A DNA stretch of 64,000 bases from positions 5,153,485-5,217,484 of the forward strand of contig NC_049909.1 of NCBI RefSeq assembly GCF_001411555.2. The letters are read 5' to 3'. Of this stretch, positions 1 through 11,465 are shown one piece after another. The stretch is from Juglans regia. Lineage: Eukaryota > Streptophyta > Magnoliopsida > Fagales > Juglandaceae. The first letter of the stretch is position 1. Each line of letters starts with the position of its first letter. The position numbers and the translations under genes are program-made. The notes beneath the pieces are model-generated. The model worked only from the letters and a program-made list of their open reading frames with translations. It had not been told where the DNA came from and searched no databases.

Positions 1-164
1 GACTTGAACGTGAAATATATGAACTTGGAATCTTATTCAATGGACTTAATTAATAAAGTGACCATACGGGTGCTATACGAGTTCCCTTGAGCCGTGTGTC
101 CCAGCCGATTACCGCATCACAACAAAGGTGTCTATACTAGCTGTGAGTGCGTTAATACATACTT

Positions 165-276
165 CACAATTGTTGTGGCCCCACGTATTCTACGTGTCAC
201 AATTGCTGTGTTTCACGTAGTGTATGCTCCACAGTTGTTGTGACCCCATGAATTGTTTGTACCACACTTGCTGTGG
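165..276. repeat. Four imperfect 33-bp tandem repeats with a CACAA/TTGTG dyad
   Basis: The cores CACAATTGTTGTGG (165), CACAATTGCTGTG (198), CCACAGTTGTTGTG (229) and CCACACTTGCTGTGG (262) recur every 32-33 bp, with ACGT-containing spacers. Each core is a short dyad (CACAA...TTGTG). They lie inside the reverse-oriented LTR-like block. Confidence 0.7.
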
Positions 277-479
277 ACACACGTAACATAATGTGTGGCT
301 CCATCGGCGTTAGTGTCTGGCGTGCTCCGGTGACCAGCTAGTTAGGCCCCATTCGCAACCTGTTGACTGTACTTCGTCAACACAGAAAATTTCACACATA
401 TTTGGACACTTCAGAGTGAACAAAAGAGTTCCACTAGGATATTACCTCATCCTAGCGCTTAGGGTCGTGATTGACATGA

Positions 480-800
480 ATACCTAAACTGGCATACATG
501 ACATTTTGTAACGTAGCGTGACATGAACGTGACATAAAAGATAGAAGTTCTGACGTAGCGTAACGTGACATGAATGTAAGACAACAAACATCACATACCT
601 TGAGACATAAATGTAACATACAACGTTTCATAACATGGCATACATGTAACAGTCAATATTTCATAACATTGCAAAACATGTAACAGACAATATTTCGTAA
701 CATGTCATAACATGTGACAATGAATATTACGTGACATGACATACATGTAACAGATGGCATACGTAATGTGACATACTTGCAATAAAGAGTAACATGAGAC
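480..800. repeat. Degenerate short tandem repeats (ACATGTAACAGACAATATTTC type)
   Basis: Variants of a unit of roughly 35-45 bp containing CAATATTTCATAACATG and ACATGTAACAGA recur from about 480 to 800 (clearest near 612, 653 and 690). They occupy the same relative place in this LTR as the 45-bp tandem repeats at 24963-25120 in the solo LTR. The period is irregular. Confidence 0.55.
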
Positions 801-3637
801 ATAATATATTGTGTAACAGATAATTATTTCATGACAGAATAATTCCTATAATAGATAAACAGGGCATGGCATGGCATATATAACAACATACAAACATAAA
901 CTGTAGTTCCTTACCCATCACACATACATAGTAAATTGATAGTAAGTTAAGAGCTAACTTACCTCGATCGTCGTATTCTAAGAGAATAAAGCGCGAAACA
1001 TGAAGAATTGTAGGAGAGTATTCTAAAAGTTAGAAATTTAATTACTAACAATTAGAAAAGTGAAAAGGGACAACTTAGAGTAAAATTATTATTTTACCCT
1101 CTACATGTGGGAAAATAACCATTTTACCCCTAACTTAAGGATTTCACATCCTAAATACAAAAAGTACCAAAATTTACATTCCTCATGTAAATTTTGTCCT
1201 AGACTCAAATATCAATTCAGAAAAATTTAAAATCATTCACAACTATGGAAAATTCACAATGGCCGAAACATTCATAGGTCATTTCTCTTGATTTTGGTTG
1301 CAATTTCTTCCATCTTCAAAACCCATGATTAAACCAAAATTTGTATCAAGGATCTTCCTATCCTAAGTTTAAAAATACACTTAAAATATCCATTAAGAAA
1401 AGCTAATCATCAACACCAAACATTTTGTAAAAGACCCAAACTTTTTATCAAAAAGTAAACCCTTAAATCACAAGTTTTGACTTTAATAAAAACATCTCCA
1501 AGAATTCCAAAAAAAATCAAATTTTACTTCTAACATATTCATAATATCATCCTAAGATCAACCATGATTTAAATCATCAAACAAAAGTCACCAAAAATCA
1601 CAAAACAACACTTGGAGTTTTTTGTTTTAAACTTAGTCCAAAACATAAACATTTCTCTCCACTAACTTTGATCAATCCCTAGATCCATGGCTTAAAGACG
1701 TGATCTTCAAACTAAAACATTTCATGGTTTAAAAATGTGTCCTAAAGAAGATCCAACGATCAAACTTAAAATCACATGGCTAAAATTTAACAAAACATGA
1801 ATCTAACCCATAAACATAAAATCTTGGGCCAAACCGAAGTCCTCTTGCATAGAAAATCATATCTTTAAAAGTAACACTAAATATCTTCGAAATAATATCC
1901 TAACATGTATATAAGAGGCTAAGGATCATCATATAAAAATATCAAAGCCTTTGGAATAAGATTAAACCACGAAATATTCAAACTTTCACAAAACAAAAAC
2001 TATTTTTCCACTTCCAGTTCTCAAGTTTCTAAATCTAAGCGAATCTATCATCAAAAGCTTTATTCATGCAACAAAAACTCAATTAACATTCATAAAAATA
2101 TGTTACAAACACTCCATAAAATGGTCGGACCAAGATATGTCCATTAGCTTGGTCAAAAATTCCAAAACATATCATACTTTTACTGATCAAATGAGTATGC
2201 AATGAGACTAATAACATATCCACTGAAATGAGACTCAAAGATGAAGTACTTAAATGAAGGAGTCACTGTGAGAAAATACTTAAAAAGGGTAAAAAATGGC
2301 CACGCAAAAGATCCAGAAATCTGCCTGAGAGAGCTCTTTCGGGTTTTCTCTCTAAGAACGGGGGAAAGAAGTGATAAAATGGAGAGAAGCGTGTCTTGCA
2401 TAACTTTAGACTCCTGGAGGGGGAAATTATGGGCTTGAAAGACCCTTGATTGGAGTTGGCAATGTGACATAAACTAGAGAATAGAGAGGAGCAAGGACTG
2501 CCTACAACAACTGTGAGAGATGGAGGTTGATGGAGTGGATTTCTTCTTCACATCAAGGTTGATGGAGATGGAGGTTGATGGAGTGGATGTTCTACCATGT
2601 GGGGGAGGAAACTTCTTCAATAAGTTTTGCCACGGTGGCCAAATTTGTGGACTTGGTGGGCCCCAACCAAGTGGGCTTCAATTCAGGGTTTAAAGGTGGT
2701 TTGGTTAGGGTTTGAGATGCTATCAAGCCCAAAACCAATTTTTCTTGGCCCAATCAAATTTTCAAGGTTTAAAAGGTTGGATAATGATGTCATAACAATG
2801 ATTTGATTAATTAATAGCATGTGGAAGTGATTTAATCAAGTGCTTAAACACAATACTAGAAATCGGATTAGAAAGGGTTTGGAGCCCAACTTTAGGGTTT
2901 GGGGAAACCGTTTAGGGTTTCGATTTCAACTAAATTTTTTGGGTTTCAATTGGATTCCAACCATTTAGGGTTTCGCTAGGATTGAAACCTTCTTTGGTCT
3001 GGCACAATTTGGTTGATCAAATGAAACAAAACTTTGCTTAGGTGGCATGATCTCACACCTTGATTCCTTCGAAAATCCATCTAATGATTCATCTTTGTGC
3101 CAAGTCTCTAATATTATTCACTATATGTGGTTAAGATCTTGCCAAGTGTCCAAATAAAACTTCGCTAATCTAATTTAAACATTCCACACTGTGATTTTGA
3201 AAACATTGCACTAGGTGCGCTTATGAGGCTACTATTCACTCCAAAAAATTGCATAATAAACTTGGTACTGAAAAATTCTAAATATTCATATTAACCTATA
3301 GTGAAACTCGTTTACCGAAATTCAACCCCAAAGTGCCCCTAAAAATAATTTCACAATTTCGAATAGACGTTTCATCCGAAATTATGAAAATTGGCTATTG
3401 AACCATAAAATCTTAAATAATTAACTGAGTCTAATGGCATAGACCAAAACATATTCTGACATCTAACTACCTCAAATAATTAAACTCATATTCTAGCAGT
3501 ATAGTGAGTGATAACGTTAACTATGTTGACAGACTACAACCTGCACGATTGGTCGATTCGTAAAAACTTTTGGGGTTTTCACGTGGTTCCTAAAGTCAAT
3601 AGAAATTCCACCAGTGAATTTCTAACGGGTTGTTACA

Positions 3638-5211
3638 TGCCCTAGAGCCTCTAGATTGAGTTTTAAGAAAACTCTTGCATGTATAACAACATTCCATCAA
3701 AGATATAAACCATAACTCTTCAAAAATAAACTCTTAACACATAAATCAAAGCCTCAAGAAAAATATATATGAAGGTCAAAGACATTAGATCTAGTTCCTA
3801 GAACGAAAATCACAAACTACTCCAAAGTAGAAACTGTTTTGAGACATACAGTTTCTATCACTTTGAAATCATGGAAAACTCTTTCAAAAAATTATTAACA
3901 TGCTCTGAATCCAAACCTAACTTGCATATAAACATGTTAACACTTTACCATAGCAAGATCTACCCATTATTTCACCAAAAACACATAAAAAATTCAACGT
4001 TTCACACAAACATCACAACAATCACCACTGAAACCTTTGCATCATCATACTTAACTTTCACCAATCAAAACAGCATAAAACATTTCCCAATATATACCCA
4101 CGTAAACTAGACTCATAATGAAATGAAATAAAAGAATATTGAGCCATAAGAAATACTCACAATGATCTAGAATGGAGTAAATTAAAGCTATCCAAAAACT
4201 GTCGCTCAAGTCTTTCTCGGTCTGCTCTAGAAAAGTGAGGGAAAAGTGTCCAAGTGTCGAGTGCAATGCAAGGGGATTGTGATATAAGAGAGAGGGGCTG
4301 AGTGACCCTTGGATGAGAGGGTGGAAGCCAAAAAGAGGTGGAAAAGTGGGCTACACAATAGTTGGTTACCAGCAGCAATCTGTCTGAGTGTATTAGCTTA
4401 TGTTGTAGCCTTTTTCGATTGCCATTAAGTCACTATTTGAGGGTAGCCATTGAGTGGCTGTTAGACATATCTTGGCCTTCAGATGAGGAATAAACTTGCT
4501 CAAGAAGCTTGGGCTAGGTGGTGGTTTCAGCGGCCAAAGATGGGCCTAATCGAGTGTGCTCAATTTGGGGTTTTAATTGGGTTTTGCCTAGAGTTAAGTC
4601 CAAATCAAATTTTTCTTGGTCAAGTGTAGCTACCAAAATGTAAGAGAGTGTACGAGGGTCTATGATTGTGTACTTGAGTGGTTAATATCATGTGAAACTG
4701 ATTTAACCAAGTGATTCTTAGTCAAAACCGGCCACTTTAGGGTTTGGAAACCAAGTTTAGGGTTTCGACCATCACATAGGATTTAGGGTTTCAAATGACT
4801 CTCAAAGACTTTGGGTTTCATTAGGGTTGAAACCCTCTTTTGGTGGACCAAATCATGTTTTGGTTAGATGGAATAGTGTTTAGCATAGGTGACATGATCA
4901 CATGGTTTGATTTACCCTTCATCTCCTTCACTTTTGTCCTCCACGTGAAAAATGTCCTAACACTATTCACATGAGTGGCTACAATTGTGCCATGTGTCTA
5001 ATCCTAAAGTGGATTTGGACATCCAACATGGTGATTTGAAAACTATTTAAATTGGTTGCCATGTGGCGCCCTCCCGAGTGTTACAATTCATCTAAAATCT
5101 TGAACCTTTTTATTGCACCATAAAATCCTAAATATTCCTACGAATCTAGTGCCTTAATTAAATATAGAGGCACTGTCGTTCACTATTCATCCAAAAAACT
5201 CGAAACATCTT
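3638..5211 (-). mobile_element. 3' LTR of a reverse-strand chromovirus, first part (split by the Tat insertion)
   Basis: This LTR is cut at 5211 by the Tat element and resumes at 56415, ending at 56663. In LTR orientation it begins T(T)TAACGACCCCG just after a polypurine tract at 56664-56690 and ends ...GGGCA at 3638. The summed length is about 1.8 kb. Its block 4650-4830 recurs at 59762-59935, next to the RT relic of the same element. It carries several TTTAGGGTTT telobox-like motifs (about 4738, 4751, 4776). It abuts the LTR-like block ending at 3637. No gene is seen in it; open frames at 3871-4378 are not supported. Confidence 0.55.
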
Positions 5212-5855
5212 TGTAAGGGGACTTTTCTCACTTCACAAGCCCACTGGCCCTCTGCCCAATACCCGGCCCCAGGGCTCGCGATCATCCATTAAGCAAGATG
5301 CCTACAAAGAAAAGTAGTCAAGTGGCTGATGGTTATGGGTAGGCCTAACATTGCCCAACCACACTCCAATCATGGGAACTTGTACAGGGCAGAGTGGGAA
5401 ATATGGAGAACCCTCGATCCTCTGACATGGAAACATCAACGGATCCCCAAAGATAAATTAAGACAAGGTCAGGGAATCACGCTACATTAATGGTACCACT
5501 ACCCGAGCTACATGCCACATTAATGATGCCGTCCCAGAGCCACACTACATTAAAGGACTATGACAAAAGGAACAATACGAAGGACACGAACTCCATAGGG
5601 ATAGACACGATCTATCCCCTTCCTAGACCCCTGTATAAAAAGCAACTCTCAGGTACGAGAAACTCTCTCTGATCCCTAAACTCTCTCACTTATTTACAAA
5701 CTTCCAAGAGAATTTACTGACTTTGGCATCAGAGACTCCCCAGCCCTAAGGGCAGCCTCTCCTAGTTGCCTTCTTCTATATTTTCGTAGGCCCAAATTTT
5801 GAAGACCTGAGTTAATGGAACCTGACCCAAAGGCGTACGAAACACGAAGTTAATA
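5212..5855 (+). repeat. Tat 5' LTR (644 bp)
   Basis: Homologous over its full length to 55777-56414. It starts TGTAAGGGG, ends GTTAATA (the partner ends GTTAACA) and is followed one base later by the PBS. A TATA box lies at 5633-5641. By eye the two LTRs differ at many positions (about 10%), so this is an old insertion compared with the Tekay element inside it. Confidence 0.88.
5633..5641 (+). promoter_or_regulatory. LTR TATA box of the Tat element
   Basis: GTATAAAAA in the context CCTGTATAAAAAGC. The partner LTR has AGTATAAATAGC at 56191, so the element is conserved between copies. Transcription of the element would start about 30 bp downstream, near 5670. Confidence 0.6.
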
Positions 5856-5856
5856 G

Positions 5857-5872
5857 TGGCGATGTCTGTGGG
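5857..5872 (+). other. Primer-binding site of the Tat element
   Basis: TGGCGATGTCTGTGGG lies one base after the 5' LTR. TGGCG(CC)GTCTGTGGG-like sites are usual for Tat-lineage elements; this copy has diverged in the centre. The priming tRNA was not determined. Confidence 0.6.
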
Positions 5873-5950
5873 ATTCTTATAGATCTTGCATGTACTTTGT
5901 ATGCCTGCGATAACCCGTTCTAGACAACTTGGAAGCCCACAATAGTGCTG

Positions 5951-6255
5951 ATGAACATGGAAGCTGACCAGTGAGAGAACGAAACTCCCGGGATCAGAGG
6001 GGATGCTGCGGAAGAAAGGTACGAGCACACCCCGGAAGGGATGCCTTCGAATGGCGTGGTAAGCGCAGTCTGCCCTACGATGGATGATTACACCGTACCA
6101 CCACCTCCCGTCTATTCACCAGCCGAAGGCGAGGTCCAAGATGAGAAGAGGCTCAGACAGGTGGAACCTAACGAGCAGTTGGAATTCATTCCCCTCAACA
6201 CAAATAGACCAGAAGCCATGGCAGGGATTAGCAGTGAAATGGCATCTGAAGTGCA
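5951..6255 (+). pseudogene. Tat gag, N-terminal fragment
   Basis: From the ATG at 5951 a frame runs through one TGA (about 5972) and a second ATG at 6041 to 6255. It encodes a hydrophilic, proline- and glutamate-rich stretch (for example PPPPVYSPAEGEVQDEKRLR). The position just after the LTR, PBS and leader identifies it as gag; no domain can be named from so short a piece. It breaks off where the Athila A LTR homology begins; the rest of gag, the protease and the start of RT are absent from the window. Confidence 0.55.
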
Positions 6256-7012
6256 GTAGGGTTTTAATTGGGAGTTTTGATTTCTTCTTGGTTTTAAGTT
6301 GTATTCTCCATAAATTTTTGTCATTCTTATAGACACTGGGATTAGGGTTTCTCTGCATCTTCTTTGATCCATTTTTTTTATTGAAGGCATGATGAATGCT
6401 TAAGGGATACAGACCCTAAACCCGAGTTGTATGTTGATTGTCAGTTTGATGTGAAATTTGTTGAGATTATCCAGAAATATTTTGTTAGTGTTTTAATCAT
6501 ATACATCATCCAAATGCTTTTATCATGACTGGAATAGCATTTGATAGTAATTGAGGAATGCAAAAATCCCCTAAAATCCTTCTGTGTAAAGGAAACCTGA
6601 AGCCTAGGTATTCTTTTCGAAAAGTTTTCAGAATATTGGGTTTGAGTTTTAAAACTTGTTCTTCTTTATCAATACAGAGAGTTCAGTCTCTTTAGCTATT
6701 TTTTTTTTTATAAATTTTAGTGTGCATCCAAATCCATCTCATTCGCATCAGGATTCTCAGAAAAGAAGCAATAACTATTTCTCAAACCCTTGAATTTTCT
6801 CGTATGAATAATCTAGCCTGGCTTACAAACCTGCCCAGTGATTGAAAGATATTTTTCCCATCTCATATTTGACCTTCTTACTTCCTGTTATTCCAAGAAA
6901 CAATTGCATAGCATTGAATTTATCTAAATCATTGTGAAATCGACTTTGGGACTCTCATTATACACAAGTAAGACACCTTCTGCACATGAGAGGTAATTTA
7001 AAAGAAGAGCCA
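6256..7012 (+). repeat. Athila A 5' LTR, 5'-truncated
   Basis: Homologous to 46378-46825 from CAGTAGGGTTTTAATTGGG onward. It ends with CA at 7012, six bases before the PBS. The missing start corresponds to 46116-46377 of the 3' LTR. The ORFs across 6112-6390 are shadows. Confidence 0.75.
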
Positions 7013-7018
7013 AGTTTT

Positions 7019-7036
7019 TGGCGCTGTTGCCGGGGA
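7019..7036 (+). other. Athila A primer-binding site (tRNA-Asp)
   Basis: TGGCGCTGTTGCCGGGGA is complementary, with one mismatch, to the 3' end of plant tRNA-Asp (...CCCCGGCAACGGCGCCA), the usual Athila primer. Confidence 0.85.
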
Positions 7037-7260
7037 TTAAAGGCAAATAGAAGAGCAATCAGAACACTGTAGAGAAATGAGGGACTAAGTGTGAACCTCT
7101 TCACACTCTGGTGATCTCTGACCCTAGCTTTCTCTGTTTTCCCTTTGATTATTGTGAATAACATTCTCTGTAAAAGCCTACTATCATCATCATTCTTTTT
7201 TACTGCTATCACTTTACACCAAAGCTTGGTGTTAGTTGTGTATTGGGGTTGAGCAATTGC

Positions 7261-8850
7261 ATGTCTATTTGGAGTAGAGATCATTCTTCTCGATTGATCA
7301 GATCAGATTCTGTGACACACTCTGATTGTGAGTCACTTTCATTTGAGTCATCTTCTGAGAGTCTTGCTGAAAGAACAAGATGGGAGGAGAGTGGGGAATC
7401 ATACCAGGACTCTCAAAGATTATTTGCAGCCTGCTAGGACTAGCTCACCCTCTTGCATTATACAACCTCTTAATGCAAATAATTTCAATTTTAAACCTGG
7501 CATGGTACCCCTTATACCTCATTTCCATGGGGTGGAGTCCGAGAACCCATATTTGCACATCAAAGAATCTGAGAAAGTTTGTTCAACTTTTATGGATCGA
7601 ACTTGTACTGAAAAAGTGATCAGACTCAAGTTATTTCCCTTTTCATTAAAAGACAAAGCCAAGACCGGGCTAAATTCTTTGAGGCCTAGATCCATCGGAA
7701 CATGGCAAGAGATGCAGACTGAGTTTTTTTTAAAATTATTTCCTATGCACAGAACCAATGCAATTAAGAGGCAGATCATGAATTTTGCCCAAAAAGACAC
7801 TGAAACCTTTTATTAGTGCTAGGAGAGGTTCAAGGATTTACTCAATGTTTGTCGTTATCATGGGTATGAAAACTGGAGGATAATAAGTTTTTTCTATGAG
7901 GGTTTACAACCTAAGATGAGACAATTCGTGGAGACAATGTGCAATGGAGAGTTCTTTAATAAAAAACACAAAAGAGGCCTTCGAGTACTTTGATTACCTG
8001 TCTAAAAATGCCCAGTCATAGGATGTTTCAGATGCGTATGATAGAATTGAACCTTTAAAAATAACTGGAGGGGGGAAATACAATTTGAGAGAGGTGGATG
8101 ATTTGCATGCTAGAGTGTCTATGCTTTCTAAGAAATTGGAAACCATAGATACAAACAAAGTAAATGAAGTTCAAGTTATTCAGAAAATCCCAGAGAAATG
8201 CAATATCTATGAAGAAATAAGGCATGTCAAGTGACTGCCCTACAATTCCAACTTTTAAGGAAGTCCTTCTAGATCAATCTAACTCTATTAATTTTATTTC
8301 TAAATCTTTTCCAGGTCCATTTTCCAACACATACAATCCCAATTGGAGAAACCACCCAAATCTCAGCTGGAGGAATGAGCAATCAGCTCAACTCCCCATT
8401 CATGCACCCGGTCCTTCCCAATATACAACCAATCCAAATTCAACATCATCGGGGCCACCTCAATATCCTATTGCAGCACATTTTGGTCAGAGGAGAAACC
8501 TTGAGGAGACTGTCCAGCAAACGGGAACAACCCTCCAGCAATTCATGCAAGGGCAAGCATCAATAAATACACAAAATGTTCAAACCTTTAATGACATCAG
8601 AAGGACCTTGACCAAAATTTATGCAACCCTGAGCATCCAAGAGAAAGGGAAATTCCCTGCCCAGCCCCAACCCAATCCTCAAGGTCAAATTCATCAAGTG
8701 TCAGAAATGGGGGAGGGCTCTAACTTGAAGCAAGTAAAAGCTGTCACCACCTTAAGGAGTGGTAAAACTTTTGAAAACCCTAGTCCTGAGAGCACAAGTG
8801 GTAAGGTTTCTAACACTATACCTATTCAAGTTGAGGAAACAACTCAATAA
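7261..8850 (+). pseudogene. Athila A gag, broken
   Basis: The frame opens at ATG 7261, shifts near 7390, runs to TAG at 7814-7816, then continues through further stops to 8850. Recognisable Athila Gag pieces are TLKDYLQP, IPHFHGVESENPYLHI, FPFSLKDKAKTGLNSLRPRS (7630-7700), MCNGEFF and FSNTYNPNWRNHPNLSWRN (8320-8370). The matching C-element gag reads YQSW where A reads Tyr-stop-Cys-stop (7811-7822), so a Gln and a Trp codon became TAG. The last part (8224-8850) is Gln/Pro-rich, as usual between nucleocapsid and protease. Gag would form the particle that packages element RNA. Confidence 0.82.
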
Positions 8851-9516
8851 GTACCAACACCCTTCCCTACTAGGCTAACAGTTTCACATAAAGAAAAAAA
8901 TCAAGCTGAGATCTTAGAAGTGTTCAAACAAGTAAGGGTCAATATACCCTTACTCGATGCCATTCAACAAATTCCCACTTATGCCAAGTTTTTAAAGGAC
9001 CTGTGTACAATTAAGAGGAAGTTGAGTGTGAAGGAAAAAGTATTTCTCATTGAGCATGTCAGTGCCATAATTCAACACAACACACCTCCTAAATTTAAAG
9101 ACCCTGGATCCCCTACTATTGCTTGTATCATTGGGAGTTCAAAAATTGGCCACACCTTACTAGACTTAAGGTCTAGTGTCAATTTGTTGCCTTACACTAT
9201 ATATGAGAATATGGAGTTGGGAGAATTGAAATCAACCTCCATAACCTTGCAATTAGCTGATAGGTCAATTAAAATACCAAGGGGAGTGGTAGAGGATGTT
9301 CTAGTTCAAGTTGATAAATTCTATTATCTAGTAGATTTTGTAGTCCTTGACATGAAGTTGTCTGTTAATTTAGCTTTTAAAGCCCCTGTAATTTTGGGAA
9401 GAACATTTTTGGCTACCTCTAATGCCCTAATAAACTGTAGAAGTGGGATTCTGAAACTCAATTTTGGCAATATGACCCTGGAACTTAATATATTTAATCT
9501 GTGCAGACAACCTTAG
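8851..9516 (+). pseudogene. Athila A protease region
   Basis: The open frame 8920-9516 (198 codons) includes IPLLDAIQQIPTYAKFLKDL and the retropepsin-like core. The family motif LLDLGSSVNLLP reads LLDLRSSVNLLP here (about 9160-9195), a Gly-to-Arg change next to the active aspartate that should disable it. Downstream are VQVDKFYYLVDFVVLD and PVILGRTFLATSNALIN. The frame ends at TAG 9514-9516, and more stops follow before RT. The protease would mature Gag-Pol inside the particle. Confidence 0.85.
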
Positions 9517-9737
9517 GAGGTGGAGGAGCCTTAAGAAGTGAATCTGTTGGAGGGCATTATTTCAGAATCTTTCCCTCTAATTACTGAAAATTTTGAAGAA
9601 GGTTTTGAAACACTAGAATCTGCTGACCAATCACTGCATGTGTTTCATGTAGGACAATCAGCAGCATGGATGCCCAAGGTTGAGTAGCTAGGCCCATCAT
9701 AACCAACAAAGGAGGTAGCCAAGGAGTAGGTCCAGCT

Positions 9738-11465
9738 TTGGACCTTAAGCCCCTACCCACAGAACTCAAGTATGCTTTTCTAGGACCTAATAACACTTTG
9801 CCTGTAGTTATATCTTCTTGTCTAACTAATAGACAAGAAGAAGAGCTATTAAAGGTCCTTATAAAACATAAAAATGCCATAGGCTGGACCTTGGCTGACA
9901 TTAAGGGCATAAACCTTTTTATTTGCACTCATAAGATTTACCTGGAGGAGGACTCCAGGCCTTCTAGAGAAATGCAAAGACTCAATCCTTCAATGAAAGA
10001 AGTAGTTAAAAAGGAGGTCCTTAAACTGTTGGATGTGGGTATTATTTACTACATCTCTAATACTAGGTGGGTCAGCACCATACAAGTGGTTCCAAAACAA
10101 TATGGGTTGACTGTAATAAAAAATGAAGAAAATGAGTTCGTCCCCACAAGGGTAACTACAGGCTGGAGAATGTGTATTGACTATAGGAAACTTAATGCTT
10201 CCACTAGGAAAGACCATTTTCCCTTGCCATTTCTTGACCAAGTCTTGGAGAAGGTAGCTGAACATGCATTTTATTGTTTTCTAGATGGGTTCTCAGGCTA
10301 TTATCAAATTGAAATAGCACCTGAAGACCAAGATAGAATTACCTTCACATGCCAATTTGGAACCTTTGCATTTAGAAGGATGCCTTTTGGGTTGTGTAAC
10401 GCCCCAGCAACTTTTGAAAGGTGCATGCTCAGCATATTCAGTGATTTAATTGAGATTGGTCTAGAAGTTTTCATGGATGATTTCTCAATTTTTGGGAACA
10501 CTTTTGAGAAATGTTTGACTAATTTGCAAGCTGTTTTGGCCAGGTGTGAGGAGAAAAACTTATTGCTCAACTGGGAAAAGTGCCATTTTATGGCTCAACA
10601 GGGTATAGTATTAGGACACATAGTGTCCTCAAAGGGTATTTAAGTGGATAAATAAAAAAAATAGACCTGATTTCTAAGCTACCCAGACCTAAAACTGTGA
10701 AGGACATTAGATCATTTTTAGGACATACTGGATTTTATAGAAGATTTATACAAGTTACTTATGCATGATAATGAGTTTGAGTGGACAGTAGAACATCAAA
10801 ATGCATTTGACCAGCTCAAACACATACTCACTAATGCCCCTATCATGCAACCCCCAGACTGGTCTCTCCCCTTTGAAATCATATGTGATGCCAGTGACTT
10901 TGCCATAGGAGCTGTCTTAGGCCAGTGTAGGGACAAACTACCCTATGCAATTTACTATGCCAGTAAGACATTAACTGGGGCTCAAGAAAATTACTCCACG
11001 ACAGAAAAAGAATTGATGGCCATTGTATTTGCTCTAGAGAAATTTAGAACTTATATTATAGGGTCACCTGTAGTTGTCTTTACAGACCATGCAGCTTTGA
11101 AATATTTGTTTACAAAAAAAGATGCTAAGCCAAGGCTGATTAGGTGGGTGCTTCTCTTGCAGGAATTCAATATCACAATTCAAGACACAACGGGAGTGGA
11201 GAACGTGGTGGCTAACCACCTATCTAGAATAATTGTCACTAAATATGATATTTCTTCGTCAATTTCTGAATCTTTTCCTGATAAACAAATACTTTTAGTT
11301 GAGAATACACCGTGGTATTCTCATATTGTCGATTTCTTGGTAACAAGGAAAACACCTCCACACTGGATTCCTCAGGATCTAAAAAGGTTCAAATCAGAGG
11401 TAAAGTATATTTTTTTTATGACGACCCTTACCTGTTCAAATACTATTCTAATAAATAATCTGTAA
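9738..11465 (+). pseudogene. Athila A reverse transcriptase-RNase H
   Basis: RT occupies 9738-10643: WRMCIDYRKLN, DGFSGYYQIEIAPEDQ, MPFGLCNAPATFERCM and the catalytic FMDD box (10470-10481) are all present. After RT come stops and a deletion of about ten codons (10644-10760). RNase H follows at 10761-11465 with the catalytic Asp motifs IICDASDFAIGAVLG and FTDHAALKYL and the glutamate in ATTEKEL-type context (YSTTEKELMAIV). Together they would copy element RNA into DNA. RT residues look intact, but the reading frame is interrupted at least twice. Confidence 0.88.

Larger units (their letters stand above)
1..3637 (-). repeat. Chromovirus-type LTR (solo LTR or LTR fragment), reverse orientation
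   Basis: No coding region is convincing here. The right end reads ...CGGGTTGTTACA (ending 3637), the reverse complement of an LTR start TGTAACAACCCG, as in other Ty3/gypsy LTRs of this window (TGTAACACCCCG at 14851, TGTAACGACCCG at 23297). An ACTTACCTCG motif near 957 mirrors CGAGGTAAGT in the solo LTR at 24826, and both are followed (in LTR orientation) by short tandem repeats. The block 2780-3010 resembles 4640-4910 of the neighbouring LTR. The left LTR end is not seen, so it may lie outside the window. The orientation is fairly secure; the extent is an inference. Short open frames such as 2180-2470 are chance frames. Confidence 0.5.

Noticed and set aside
2689..2980. Interstitial telomere array
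   Set aside because: TTTAGGG motifs are dispersed single copies, not tandem repeats.
6256..6270. 6256 as the true start of the A 5' LTR
   Set aside because: It lacks a TG start and purine tract, whereas 46116 has both; the left LTR is better read as truncated.
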